This document shows, piece after piece, positions 20,380 through 28,566 of a stretch of 64,000 nt of DNA. Position 1 is the stretch's first letter. Every line of letters begins with the position of its first letter. Position numbers and translations under genes: made by a program. Source of the stretch: Chryseobacterium sp. G0162 (GTDB taxonomy: Bacteria; Bacteroidota; Bacteroidia; Flavobacteriales; Weeksellaceae); contig NZ_CP033922.1 of the NCBI RefSeq assembly GCF_003815715.1, positions 3,582,001 through 3,646,000 of the forward strand. Reading direction: 5' to 3'. The notes beneath the pieces were generated by a model, which ran no database searches, had not been told where the DNA came from, and saw only the letters and a list, made by a program, of their open reading frames with translations.

Positions 20380-21516
20380 ATGTCAGAAAAAATATGGTTA
20401 TCCTCACCCCATATGGGAGGAACAGAATTAAAATATATTCACGAAGCATTTGATGCAAACTGGGTGGCTCCACTTGGACCTAATGTTAATGGATTTGAAG
20501 AAGATTTAGAGAATTTTTTAAATGCAGAGGTAAAAGTAGCGGCATTATCTGCGGGAACTGCTGCAATTCATTTGGCTTTAATTGAATTGGGTGTTGGGTA
20601 TGGAGACGAAGTTATTTGTCAATCCATGACCTTTTCTGCAACAGCAAATCCTATTGCATATCAAGGGGCAACTCCCATTTTTGTAGATTCAGAAACTGAA
20701 ACCTGGAACCTTTGTCCAAAAGCATTGGAAGAAGCCATACAAGACAGAATTGCAAAAGGGAAAACTCCTAAAGCTATTTTAGCGGTTCATTTATATGGAA
20801 TGCCTTATAAAGTGGATGAAGTTTCTGCTATTGCCGAAAAATATAATATTCCTGTCATTGAAGATGCTGCTGAAGCATTAGGTTCAACTTACAAAGAAAA
20901 AGCAGCCGGAACTTTCGGACGTTTTGGAGTATTATCCTTTAATGGAAATAAAATTATTACCACTTCCGGAGGTGGAGCATTAGTTTGCCGTTCTCAGGAA
21001 GATAAAGATAAAGCGGTTTTTTTATCAACTCAGGCACGAGATAATGCACCTCATTATCAGCATTCACATATCGGTTACAATTACAGAATGTCGAATATAA
21101 CGGCAGGTATTGGGAGAGGGCAAATGGAAGTTTTGTCAAGTCGTGTTGATGCACGTAGAGCAATGCATGAATTTTACAAAGATTTATTCGCTACCATTGA
21201 TGGAGTAACTGTTTTTTCTGAACCAGATGCTGATTATTACTCTAACCATTGGCTTTCCGCCATCGTCGTAGATCCTGAAGTTACAGGAAAAACCCGTGAA
21301 GAGCTTCGTTTAGCTTTCCTTGAAGATAATATTGAATCCAGACCTTTGTGGAAGCCAATGCACCTTCAGCCGGTTTTTGCCAATGCACCTTATTATGGGG
21401 GAAAAGTAGCAGAAGAATTATTTGATAACGGATTATGTTTACCTTCAGGTTCTAATTTATCTGATGAAGATAGAGTAAGAATATCAAATGTCATAAAAGC
21501 ATTCTTCGGATCTTAA
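20380..21516 (+). CDS. DegT/DnrJ/EryC1/StrS aminotransferase (PglE-like)
   Basis: PLP enzyme of 378 aa that aminates a 4-keto sugar nucleotide. ALSAGTAAIHLALIELG binds the phosphate, EDAAEALGSTYKEK carries the PLP-contacting Asp, and SFNGNKIITTSGGG contains the Schiff-base lysine near residue 190. Close to PglE/LegC-type UDP-4-amino-4,6-dideoxy-GlcNAc transaminases. The partner retaining 4,6-dehydratase (PglF type) is not in this window, and the usual PglD acetyltransferase is absent next door, where an ATP-grasp/HAD pair sits instead. Confidence 0.9.
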   Translation: MSEKIWLSSPHMGGTELKYIHEAFDANWVAPLGPNVNGFEEDLENFLNAEVKVAALSAGTAAIHLALIELGVGYGDEVICQSMTFSATANPIAYQGATPIFVDSETETWNLCPKALEEAIQDRIAKGKTPKAILAVHLYGMPYKVDEVSAIAEKYNIPVIEDAAEALGSTYKEKAAGTFGRFGVLSFNGNKIITTSGGGALVCRSQEDKDKAVFLSTQARDNAPHYQHSHIGYNYRMSNITAGIGRGQMEVLSSRVDARRAMHEFYKDLFATIDGVTVFSEPDADYYSNHWLSAIVVDPEVTGKTREELRLAFLEDNIESRPLWKPMHLQPVFANAPYYGGKVAEELFDNGLCLPSGSNLSDEDRVRISNVIKAFFGS

Positions 21517-21529
21517 TTTTTAGAAATAA

Positions 21530-22099
21530 ATGAATCAGTATACATATTGGAAAACTGTTTTTGATTTTATCCTTGCGATAATGTTGACTGTTTTTCTGAT
21601 ACCACTGCTGATTATTTTATTCATTATTGCTAGTTTAGATACATCTTCCAATGGTGTTTTTTTTCAAAAACGAGTTGGTCAGTATGGAAAAACTTTTACG
21701 ATTTTTAAGTTTAAAACCATTCATGGGAAAAAAAGAACCTGTTCAAAAACAGGGCAAATTCTCAGAAAATTAAAACTGGATGAGCTTCCCCAATTGTTCA
21801 ATATTTTAAAAGGAGATATGAGTTTTGTGGGACCGAGACCAGATATTGAAGGATATTATGATAAACTTAAAGGTGTAGATAGAAAGGTACTGGAATTAAA
21901 ACCCGGGTTGACATGTGAAGCCAGTATTGTATACAGGGATGAAGAAAATATTCTTAAGATGCAGAAAGATCCGTTGCAATATAATGATGAAGTATTATTT
22001 CCACATAAAGTAAGAATGAATCTGGATTATCTGGAAAATATATCTTTCAGCAATGATATCAAAATCCTATTGAGAACCCTAATAACTATTTTAAAATAA
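21530..22099 (+). CDS. second bacterial sugar transferase (short PGT domain protein)
   Basis: 189 aa with the same fold as the PglC-like protein at 18132: one hydrophobic N-terminal helix (VFDFILAIMLTVFLIPLLII), QKRVGQYGKTFTIFKFKT, then LKLDELPQLFNILKGDMSFV with the Asp-Glu pair, and GPRPDIEGYYDKL. The later part (LKPGLTCEASIVYRDEENIL) differs from the usual GITG(W/L)AQV, so it belongs to another subgroup. It could initiate a different glycan or be specific for the aminated sugar made by its neighbour. Confidence 0.85.
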   Translation: MNQYTYWKTVFDFILAIMLTVFLIPLLIILFIIASLDTSSNGVFFQKRVGQYGKTFTIFKFKTIHGKKRTCSKTGQILRKLKLDELPQLFNILKGDMSFVGPRPDIEGYYDKLKGVDRKVLELKPGLTCEASIVYRDEENILKMQKDPLQYNDEVLFPHKVRMNLDYLENISFSNDIKILLRTLITILK

Positions 22100-22114
22100 A
22101 ATTTTCTGACTATT

Positions 22115-22660
22115 ATGAAAATTAAAGAAACCCCACTTAAAGATTGTTACATTATAGAACCTACTATTTTCGAAGACGATAGAGGGTATTTTTTTGAAAA
22201 GTTCAACGAGAAAAAGTTTGAAGAACTTACAGGAATGAAAGGACATTTTGTTCAGGACAATGTTTCCAAGTCTTCTTATGGCGTTCTAAGAGGGCTTCAT
22301 CTTCAAAAAGGCGAACATGCCCAGGCCAAATTAGTATCATGCCTTGAAGGAAGTGTATGGGATGTAGCAGTTGATCTTAGAGAAGATTCTCCAACTTTTG
22401 GCCAATGGTTTGGAATTGAACTTTCTGCGGAAAACAAATTACAGCTTTATGTACCAAGAGGTTTTGGGCATGGTTTTTCCGTATTGAGTACCCATGCAGT
22501 ATTCTCTTATAAATGTGATAACTTTTATAATAAAGAGTCTGAAGGAAGTGTGAAATATAACGATGCTGATCTTGATATAGATTGGAAAATTGATGAAAAA
22601 GATGCTTTGCTTTCAGATAAGGACCAGAATGCCCCTGGCTTTAAAGAAAAAAACTTTTAA
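22115..22660 (+). CDS. rfbC: dTDP-4-dehydrorhamnose 3,5-epimerase
   Basis: 181-residue cupin enzyme that converts dTDP-4-keto-6-deoxyglucose to the L-rhamno form. Visible motifs: FVQDNVSKSSYGVLRGLHLQ (catalytic His in RGLHLQ), SVWDVAVDLREDSPTFG and LYVPRGFGHGFSVLS. This is the ordinary RfbC architecture. The other rhamnose genes (rfbA, rfbB, rfbD) are not in the window and may lie upstream of it. Last gene of the polysaccharide locus; a terminator follows. Confidence 0.92.
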   Translation: MKIKETPLKDCYIIEPTIFEDDRGYFFEKFNEKKFEELTGMKGHFVQDNVSKSSYGVLRGLHLQKGEHAQAKLVSCLEGSVWDVAVDLREDSPTFGQWFGIELSAENKLQLYVPRGFGHGFSVLSTHAVFSYKCDNFYNKESEGSVKYNDADLDIDWKIDEKDALLSDKDQNAPGFKEKNF

Positions 22661-22674
22661 AGTATAATACTGAG

Positions 22675-22706
22675 AACCACTTTTTTAAAGTGGTTTTTAT
22701 TTTTGT
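22675..22706 (+). terminator. rho-independent terminator after the polysaccharide locus
   Basis: Stem AACCACTTT / AAAGTGGTT with a 3-base loop, followed by a T-rich run (TTTATTTTTG). It sits 14 bases after the rfbC stop and before the rimO promoter. Confidence 0.85.
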
Positions 22707-22729
22707 AAGCCTAACTCTTTAATATTTTG

Positions 22730-22737
22730 TATCTTTG
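22730..22737 (+). promoter_or_regulatory. -7 element of the rimO promoter
   Basis: TATCTTTG followed by C matches the Bacteroidota -7 consensus TAnnTTTG. It lies 19 bases before the chosen rimO ATG. A TTTG at 22702-22705 is the nearest -33-like element, with a rather long 24-base spacing. Confidence 0.7.
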
Positions 22738-22756
22738 CAGACTCAAAATCAAAAAG

Positions 22757-24058
22757 ATGCGTACAAAATCTGTAGGGAAGAAAAAAATCAATGTAGTTAC
22801 ACTTGGATGTTCCAAAAATGTATATGACTCTGAAGTATTAATGAGCCAGTTGAAAGCCAATGGGAAGGAAGTGGTTCATGAAGATCGCGGAGATATTGTG
22901 GTTATTAATACCTGCGGATTTATTGATAATGCTAAAGAAGAATCAATCAATACCATTCTAGATTATGTAGAGGCTAAAAACAGAGGTGAAGTAGAAAAAG
23001 TATTCGTTACAGGATGTCTTTCCGAAAGATACAAACCAGACTTGGTAAAAGAAATTCCTGATGTAGATCAGTATTTTGGTACAAGAGATCTTCCTTTATT
23101 ATTAAAGCATCTTGGAGCAGACTATAAGCATGAATTGGTAGGAGAGCGATTAACGACTACACCAAAACACTATGCATACCTAAAAATTTCAGAAGGATGT
23201 GACAGACCATGTTCTTTCTGTGCAATTCCTTTGATGAGAGGCGGGCACGTTTCCACTCCAATTGAAAAGTTAGTTTCTGAAGCTCAAAAACTTGCAAAAA
23301 AAGGAACGAAAGAATTAATTCTTATTGCTCAGGATCTTACTTATTATGGGTTGGATATTTACAAAAAAAGAGCATTGGGAGACTTACTGAAAGAATTGGT
23401 AAAAGTAGAAGGAGTAGAATGGATTCGTCTTCATTATGCTTTCCCAAGCGGTTTTCCTGAAGATGTTTTGGATATCATCCGTGAAGAACCTAAAGTTTGT
23501 AATTATATAGATATTCCTCTTCAGCATATCAATTCTGATTTGTTGAAATCTATGAAAAGAGGAACTACCCATGAAAAGACTGATGCTCTTTTAGGAAAAT
23601 TCAGAGAGAAAGTTCCTGATATGGCAATCAGAACAACCCTGATTGTAGGATATCCGGGAGAAACTGAAGAAAGATTCCAGGAACTTAAAGATTGGGTAAG
23701 AGAACAGAAATTTGACAGATTGGGATGCTTCACTTATTCTCATGAAGAAAATACTGGTGCTTATGTATTGGAAGATGATATTCCACAGGAAGTAAAAGAA
23801 TCAAGGGTAGAAGAGATCATGGAACTGCAATCTCAGATTTCATGGGAAAAGAACCAGGAAAAAGTGGGGAAAGTGTTCAGATGTATGTTTGATCGTAAGG
23901 AAGGAAACTACTTTATTGGAAGAACAGAATATGATTCTCCGGATGTAGATAATACCGTTTTGGTGTCAGCTGAGGATACGTATATTTCCATTGGAGAATT
24001 CGCAGATGTGAAGATTACTTCGGCTGAAGAATTTGACCTATATGGTGAATTAATATAA
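22757..24058 (+). CDS. rimO: ribosomal protein S12 methylthiotransferase RimO
   Basis: Radical SAM enzyme that adds a methylthio group to an aspartate of ribosomal protein S12. The ATG at 22757 is preferred to an upstream in-frame codon because the promoter -7 element is at 22730-22737. The N-terminal cluster domain has VTLGCSKNVYDSEVL and NTCGFID; the radical SAM cysteines are in EGCDRPCSFCAIP (CxxxCxxC). The C-terminal part fits a TRAM domain. 433 aa, normal for RimO; the SKN sequence after the first cysteine favours RimO over MiaB. Confidence 0.93.
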   Translation: MRTKSVGKKKINVVTLGCSKNVYDSEVLMSQLKANGKEVVHEDRGDIVVINTCGFIDNAKEESINTILDYVEAKNRGEVEKVFVTGCLSERYKPDLVKEIPDVDQYFGTRDLPLLLKHLGADYKHELVGERLTTTPKHYAYLKISEGCDRPCSFCAIPLMRGGHVSTPIEKLVSEAQKLAKKGTKELILIAQDLTYYGLDIYKKRALGDLLKELVKVEGVEWIRLHYAFPSGFPEDVLDIIREEPKVCNYIDIPLQHINSDLLKSMKRGTTHEKTDALLGKFREKVPDMAIRTTLIVGYPGETEERFQELKDWVREQKFDRLGCFTYSHEENTGAYVLEDDIPQEVKESRVEEIMELQSQISWEKNQEKVGKVFRCMFDRKEGNYFIGRTEYDSPDVDNTVLVSAEDTYISIGEFADVKITSAEEFDLYGELI

Positions 24059-24440
24059 AAATATAAACCATTATTAATCAGAACGAAAAGTTTTGTATTT
24101 TGAAGAATAAAATATGAAATATTAATTAAATTTAACAAAAAATAATTCGTATTAATGTTTTTATATAGTTGATTTTCAATATTTTGTTGATTTGTGTGTT
24201 AAGAATTTTTAATTTTCTTTTATAAAGTATGAAAATTAGAAAATTATGTCTTAAATTTGCGCCATAAGCAATGTTTTTAAATCATGTGCTATCAATAAGT
24301 TATTTGTTAAAATTGGCTAAAATTTACAAAAAAATGTTTTTGTAAATTGTATTAGTATAATATAATAATCGCAAGTTGGTATTCATTTTCCTTTTGGAAA
24401 TATTGATGAAAAATAATGTAATTAAAATCTTTAAAAACTT
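24059..24440. other. AT-rich intergenic region, possible promoter
   Basis: No coding region seen on either strand. TAAATTTG at 24252-24259, followed by C, is a good -7 element for the secreted protein gene at 24441 and would leave an untranslated leader of about 180 bases. No TTG-type -33 element is seen at the normal distance. The remainder is very AT-rich with no clear hairpin. Confidence 0.5.
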
Positions 24441-25115
24441 ATGAAAAAATTTTTATTAACAGCGACGATGCTCGTTGCCTTTACGGCTCTTTCAAAGGCT
24501 CAGCAGGGGCGAGTGGGGATTAACACAACCACACCTGCCGCGACTTTAGATGTAGTAGCTAGTACCGATGCTACTAGACCTGATGCCTTATTAGTCCCTC
24601 GTCTATCAAGAGCTGATCTTGAAGCCAAAACTGCAGCTTATGCTAATGGTAATGCTACTGCGGCGAGTGCTCAAAATGGAGCGCTTGTATTTATTAACGC
24701 ACTAGGAGGTACAGGAACTGGTAAAACAGTTAATGTTACAGCTAATGGATTTTATTATTATGATGGTACAAACGGGAATAACGTTTGGAAACCTGTAGGT
24801 GGTGGTGGAACTCAAAGATACGAAGGTATTGTAGGGACTACTGCATCTGTTACCGGTGCTGCTTATACAGTTGCTAATAGTGACTTCCTTATTGTAACAG
24901 CTGCTGCTGCAGGAGTTACAATAACATTACCTGCTGCTGATGCTACAAATGCAGGTAGAGTAGTGGTAATCTCGAATCAGAATACATCAGCAACTACGGT
25001 TACTGTAATATCTGCAAATGGTGTTGCACTTGCAGGTACTGCTACTGTTCTACAATTTAGAGGAAAACAATTTGTGTCTGATGGTACAAAATGGGTTTCA
25101 ATATCGTATAACTAA
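24441..25115 (+). CDS. secreted protein of unknown function, VGINTTTPxATLDV type
   Basis: Signal peptide (KKFLLTATMLVAFTALSKAQ), then GRVGINTTTPAATLDVVAST at the mature N-terminus. This VGI(N/G)T-x-P-x-A-x-LDV segment is common at the start of exported Flavobacteriia proteins annotated as hypothetical or tail-fibre-like. The rest of the 224 aa is rich in Ala, Thr, Gly and Asn (for example AAAAGVTITLPAADATNAGR), without cysteines or known catalytic motifs, and looks like a beta-rich structural or adhesive protein. No type IX C-terminal sorting domain is evident. Followed 19 bases later by another secreted protein; both end at one terminator. Function not recognised. Confidence 0.7.
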   Translation: MKKFLLTATMLVAFTALSKAQQGRVGINTTTPAATLDVVASTDATRPDALLVPRLSRADLEAKTAAYANGNATAASAQNGALVFINALGGTGTGKTVNVTANGFYYYDGTNGNNVWKPVGGGGTQRYEGIVGTTASVTGAAYTVANSDFLIVTAAAAGVTITLPAADATNAGRVVVISNQNTSATTVTVISANGVALAGTATVLQFRGKQFVSDGTKWVSISYN

Positions 25116-25134
25116 TATTTAAAAATCCAATATA

Positions 25135-25887
25135 ATGAAAAAAATAGTATTATTTAGCATATTTTGTTTCCTTTCATCTAATTTATCCCATGCTCAGATT
25201 GCAACTAACCAGCAACCTGTTTCTACAGTTACAGATGAGAATGTATTCTTGGACGCAAGTTCAAATTTCGATCCAAGTGCCAATTCATCTAATACAAATG
25301 GTAAAGGGTTAGTATATCCAAGAACTAATCTTACTACATGGGTATTTAAAACAGACAATGTGGATGGAATCAATTTTCCTACAGGTTTTGATGGAATGAT
25401 TGTTTACAATACAGGAACAGGGAACACGTTAACAGGGACTAATAATCCAACTGTTGCTTCTGCTGTAACTCCAGGTTTTTATTATTTCTCTAACCCAATA
25501 GTAGCAGGTACTGCTACAGGGAGTGCTGCTGTTTCAACAGGAAGATGGTTGCCAATAGGATCAAGCCCAAGAGTGAATATCGCTACTGCTGAAACAACTA
25601 CAAATACAGCAATCAACGGAAATCAGATATATGCTAAGAGAGGAACCTTCACCACGAGTGGAACTTCTACAGCTCCTACAGCCTATTCAAACCAGGCTGC
25701 AATTGCAAGCCCAGGAAGCCTTTATAGAATAACAATTTATCAGTCAGGAACAAATAATGTATACTCAAACAGTGTATATTCATATGCCGCTGATGGTTCT
25801 TTTGTAACAGGGTCACCAAGTATGTCTGTAGTTTATCCTGCAGGAACATATAACTATACTGTAGAGTATACAAAAACAAACAATTAA
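25135..25887 (+). CDS. secreted protein of unknown function
   Basis: 250 aa with a signal peptide (KKIVLFSIFCFLSSNLSHAQ) and a Thr/Asn/Ser/Gly-rich mature part. The segment VFLDASSNFDPSANSSNTNG and then GKGLVYPRTNLTTW parallels the LLVPRLSR(A)DL segment of the protein before it, suggesting the same broad family of exported proteins. The C-terminal part (SPSMSVVYPAGTYNYTVEY) looks beta-stranded. Same operon as 24441. Function not recognised. Confidence 0.68.
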   Translation: MKKIVLFSIFCFLSSNLSHAQIATNQQPVSTVTDENVFLDASSNFDPSANSSNTNGKGLVYPRTNLTTWVFKTDNVDGINFPTGFDGMIVYNTGTGNTLTGTNNPTVASAVTPGFYYFSNPIVAGTATGSAAVSTGRWLPIGSSPRVNIATAETTTNTAINGNQIYAKRGTFTTSGTSTAPTAYSNQAAIASPGSLYRITIYQSGTNNVYSNSVYSYAADGSFVTGSPSMSVVYPAGTYNYTVEYTKTNN

Positions 25888-25911
25888 TTTTTGATTAATT
25901 ATAACTTATAG

Positions 25912-25945
25912 AAGCCGATGATTTAATTTTCATCGGCTTTTTTAT
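25912..25945 (+). terminator. rho-independent terminator
   Basis: Stem AAGCCGATGA / TCATCGGCTT with an 8-base loop and a following T run (TTTTTATTT), 24 bases after the stop of the second secreted-protein gene. Confidence 0.88.
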
Positions 25946-26760
25946 TTAATCCGCCCAAATGTTATCAGAATATTTTATGACCGTGTTGAATTGAAAGAGC
26001 ATAAAAGTATTTTATTGCAAATTAAAACCAGCAGCTAGTTCGTTGGTTTTTATCCTGTAATAATGTTTTATTTAGAATACCTCTCATGTTAATTAGATAA
26101 GAATCAGAACAAGATATCATTTAAAATAAATCCTGGTTAAAATTAAAAGAACAAGAAAAATTGAATCTAATTTGATTTTTTGGTATTTAAGTATGTTATG
26201 AATTAATTACTGATATATAGGATACTTAGATCGTTTACGTTTCAAGAGATAAGTTTCGTAATGGAGAAGATTTGATAATGGCCTTTTAAAACCAATTAAA
26301 AATAAATTGGAAAGAAGTACTGTATTAAATATAATTTGTTGCTTTTTAGGGATAAGATTTTCATATGAAATAGATGAAGCATATGTATATACATATAAGA
26401 GACTCGTTTACTTTTCTTATAAAAAATTTTTTCATCTGATTCTTAACCCTTATTTTTGAAAGAGAATTACCAAGAGAAGTTGATCTTTTAAATAAATAAT
26501 GAATAAAAATAGGATATGATTTGAGGTAACAATTAATTAACCTTAAATTTTGAACCTAATATTGCTGTTAAAATAATTCCTTAGAATTAAAATTTGTCAC
26601 GTTAGAGCTATTCTATCAGCTATTTTATGCTGTAGAGACTCTTAACATTTTTAGTCTTTCAAAAATTAGTTTTATACATTTAATTTATATTTTACTTTTT
26701 TGTAAGTTATTGGTTATTAATTATTTGTGTTTTGGTTTTATTTGAATTATGCATAAATTA
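25946..26760. other. gene-free AT-rich stretch of about 0.8 kb
   Basis: I see no coding region with a plausible start and length on either strand, no tRNA-like or other recognisable RNA structure, and no clear dispersed repeat. The base composition is extremely AT-rich. It may be the remains of a decayed gene or an uncharacterised transcribed spacer. See the findings. Confidence 0.5.
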
Positions 26761-26770
26761 GTTAATTAAA

Positions 26771-26886
26771 TTAACATTTCGCTCATTTTTTTAACACTTT
26801 TTAACACTGGTCTTTAAAATCCCTATTCATAGGAGCTTGCAGGGTTGGTTAACATTTAATTTAGATTTTGTTAACAGTTTTTAACA
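26771..26886 (+). promoter_or_regulatory. phased TTAACA direct repeats upstream of the RlpA-like gene
   Basis: TTAACA occurs at 26771, 26791, 26801, 26849, 26871 and 26881. Two tight pairs (26791/26801 and 26871/26881) have the same layout, TTAACA-N4-TTAACA with a 10-base period, and are 80 bases apart. This is the architecture of operators for OmpR/PhoB-type response regulators. The last repeat ends 30 bases before the -7 element at 26917, where no TTG-type -33 element is seen, consistent with an activator site. The regulator is not identified. Confidence 0.55.
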
Positions 26887-26916
26887 ATTGAAATAGGGAG
26901 TTAATGAGATTCCTGA

Positions 26917-26924
26917 TACTTTTG
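26917..26924 (+). promoter_or_regulatory. -7 element of the RlpA-like gene promoter
   Basis: TACTTTTG followed by CCC matches TAnnTTTG and lies 27 bases before the ATG at 26952. A normal -33 element at 17-23 bases is not seen. Confidence 0.6.
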
Positions 26925-26951
26925 CCCTGTCAAAACCAATAAAAGTTCAAA

Positions 26952-27323
26952 ATGATGAAAAGATTCATTCTCGTAATCATAATGATGATTTCAACCTTAG
27001 GTGTTTACTCATTTACAAGTAATGCCTTAGATGCGAAAAAAACAAGTTATGCATCGTACTACCACGATAAATTTAACGGTAGAAAAACTGCTAGCGGAGA
27101 AATCTTTGATAACTCAAAGTTTACTGCAGCAAACAGAACGCTTCCATTTGGAACAAATGTTAAGGTAACAAACCTTAAAAATGGGAAAGAGGTAATAGTA
27201 AGGATTAATGATAGAGGACCTTTCCATTCATCAAGATCTTTAGACATGTCTAAAGCTGCGTTCGATGAGATCGGAGATATCAATCATGGTACCATTCCGG
27301 TCGAATATGAAATTGTCGATTAA
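26952..27323 (+). CDS. RlpA-like double-psi beta-barrel protein
   Basis: Exported protein of 123 aa with an N-terminal signal (RFILVIIMMISTLGVYSF). The rest is a single RlpA/DPBB domain: ASYYHDKFNGRKTASGEIFD, AANRTLPFGTNVKVTNL, and VIVRINDRGPFHSSRSLDMS with the catalytic-type DRGPF region. RlpA homologues are lytic transglycosylases or peptidoglycan-binding proteins. The SPOR domain of classical RlpA is absent. It stands alone, with its own promoter region and a bidirectional terminator. Confidence 0.88.
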   Translation: MMKRFILVIIMMISTLGVYSFTSNALDAKKTSYASYYHDKFNGRKTASGEIFDNSKFTAANRTLPFGTNVKVTNLKNGKEVIVRINDRGPFHSSRSLDMSKAAFDEIGDINHGTIPVEYEIVD

Positions 27324-27343
27324 TTTTATGATTTAAATTAAAA

Positions 27344-27370
27344 AAAGCCAGCTGATTTCAGCTGGCTTTT
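27344..27370. terminator. bidirectional terminator between rlpA-like gene and xth
   Basis: Stem AAAGCCAGCTGA / CAGCTGGCTTT around TTT, with A-run upstream and T-run downstream; serves the plus-strand gene ending at 27323 and probably the minus-strand gene ending at 27400. Confidence 0.85.
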
Positions 27371-27399
27371 GTGTTGATAGATATGGATATGGAGGTATA

Positions 27400-28164
27400 T
27401 TATACATCCAGTTCCAATAAGGCGGGACAATGATCTGAATGTACTGCCTCTTTTAGAATAGCAGCCCGGGTAAGTTTATCTTTTAAACTGTAAGACGTGA
27501 AATTATAATCCAGTCTCCAGCCTTTATTTCTTTCCCTTGAATTTTGTCTGTAGCTCCACCATGTATAATTATCAGGCTCATTGTTGAAAAACCTGAAACT
27601 GTCAATCAATTCACATTCATTGATGAAATCGGTCATCCATTCTCTTTCCATAGGAAGAAATCCAGAAACGTTTTTTAAGCCAACAGGATTGTGAATGTCA
27701 ATCGCCTCGTGACAGATATTAAAATCCCCTGATATAATAAGATTGGGAATCTCCTTTTTTAGGTTTTTGATATAAGTGAGAAAATCATGGCAGAACTGCA
27801 TCTTGAAATCAAGTCTTTCAATATTCGATGCAGAAGGTACGTATACTGAAATGGCAGAGAATCCATCAAAATCAGCACGGATGACTCTTCCTTCATTATC
27901 GTAACTTTCAATACCGCAACCATATTCCACATGATTAGGTTTTACTTTGGAGGCAATTCCTACACCACTGTAGCCTTTTCTTACTGCTGAATGCCAATAG
28001 CTGTGGTATCCTAATTTCTCAAGACTTTCGATGTCTATCTGGTCGTTTCCGGCTTTGCTTTCCTGAATACAGATTATATCCGGATCTGCAGCTGTAAGCC
28101 AACCCAAGAAATCTTTGGTAAACGCGGCTCTGATTCCATTGACATTGTATGTAATTAATTTCAT
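27400..28164 (-). CDS. xth: exodeoxyribonuclease III (AP endonuclease)
   Basis: 254 aa. EEP-fold DNA repair enzyme that cleaves 5' to abasic sites and degrades one strand from the 3' end. Starts KLITYNVNGIRAAF, followed by DIICIQESKA (catalytic Glu), SGDFNICHEAIDIHNP, WWSYRQNSRERNKGWRLDY and the C-terminal VHSDHCPALLEL (catalytic Asp-His), all ExoIII/ExoA motifs. Its start coincides with the end of the YciI-like gene, so the two are cotranscribed. Confidence 0.93.
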   Translation of the reverse strand: MKLITYNVNGIRAAFTKDFLGWLTAADPDIICIQESKAGNDQIDIESLEKLGYHSYWHSAVRKGYSGVGIASKVKPNHVEYGCGIESYDNEGRVIRADFDGFSAISVYVPSASNIERLDFKMQFCHDFLTYIKNLKKEIPNLIISGDFNICHEAIDIHNPVGLKNVSGFLPMEREWMTDFINECELIDSFRFFNNEPDNYTWWSYRQNSRERNKGWRLDYNFTSYSLKDKLTRAAILKEAVHSDHCPALLELDV

Positions 28165-28454
28165 TAGTTTTCTATAAATATTTTAAAATTTTCGTTGTAT
28201 TTCGAGGGAATAAATTCGGTAATGTCATAATCCGCTATTTGATGGATATTGAAAGGATCATCTTTGATGATCTGCTCAACCTCATTTTTAGAAGCAGCTC
28301 TGCATATAATAATTCCCCCGGTTCTTGGCTCTTTTCTTCCCGAAGCAATAAAAAACCCTAAGTCATAATGTTTTTGAAGAAAGGAATTATGTTCCGGAAT
28401 ATAGCGCTCCACATTTTCAATAGGTACTTTATACGTAAGTGAAATAATGAACAT
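28164..28454 (-). CDS. YciI family protein
   Basis: 96 aa, single YciI (dimeric alpha/beta barrel) domain: PIENVERYIPEHNSFLQKHY with the conserved His, SGRKEPRTGGIIICRA, and DDPFNIHQIADYDITEF with the Asp-Pro-Phe and C-terminal features of the family. Biochemical role of most members is unknown. Upstream partner of xth. Confidence 0.88.
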   Translation of the reverse strand: MFIISLTYKVPIENVERYIPEHNSFLQKHYDLGFFIASGRKEPRTGGIIICRAASKNEVEQIIKDDPFNIHQIADYDITEFIPSKYNENFKIFIEN

Positions 28455-28468
28455 TTTTTATTTTTTTA

Positions 28469-28476
28469 CGAAGATA
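28469..28476 (-). promoter_or_regulatory. candidate -7 element for yciI-xth
   Basis: On the minus strand TATCTTCG, one mismatch from TAnnTTTG, 14 bases upstream of the yciI-like start. Confidence 0.4.
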
Positions 28477-28502
28477 GGAACTCTTACAGACTATAAAAAA
28501 AG

Positions 28503-28534
28503 AAGCGGGAAAAATCAATTGATTTTTCCCGCTT
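28503..28534 (-). terminator. 32-base perfect palindrome, terminator of porX
   Basis: AAGCGGGAAAAATCAA followed by its exact reverse complement, then on the minus strand a CTTTTTTTATAG tail. It lies 32 bases past the porX stop. Confidence 0.85.
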
Positions 28535-28566
28535 TAAACCCAAAATTAAATAAACTATGAAAAAAA

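Noticed and set aside
25946..26760. Possible CRISPR array or tRNA cluster in the gene-free stretch
   Set aside because: No regularly spaced repeats or cloverleaf-like sequence found by eye; only AT-rich sequence.
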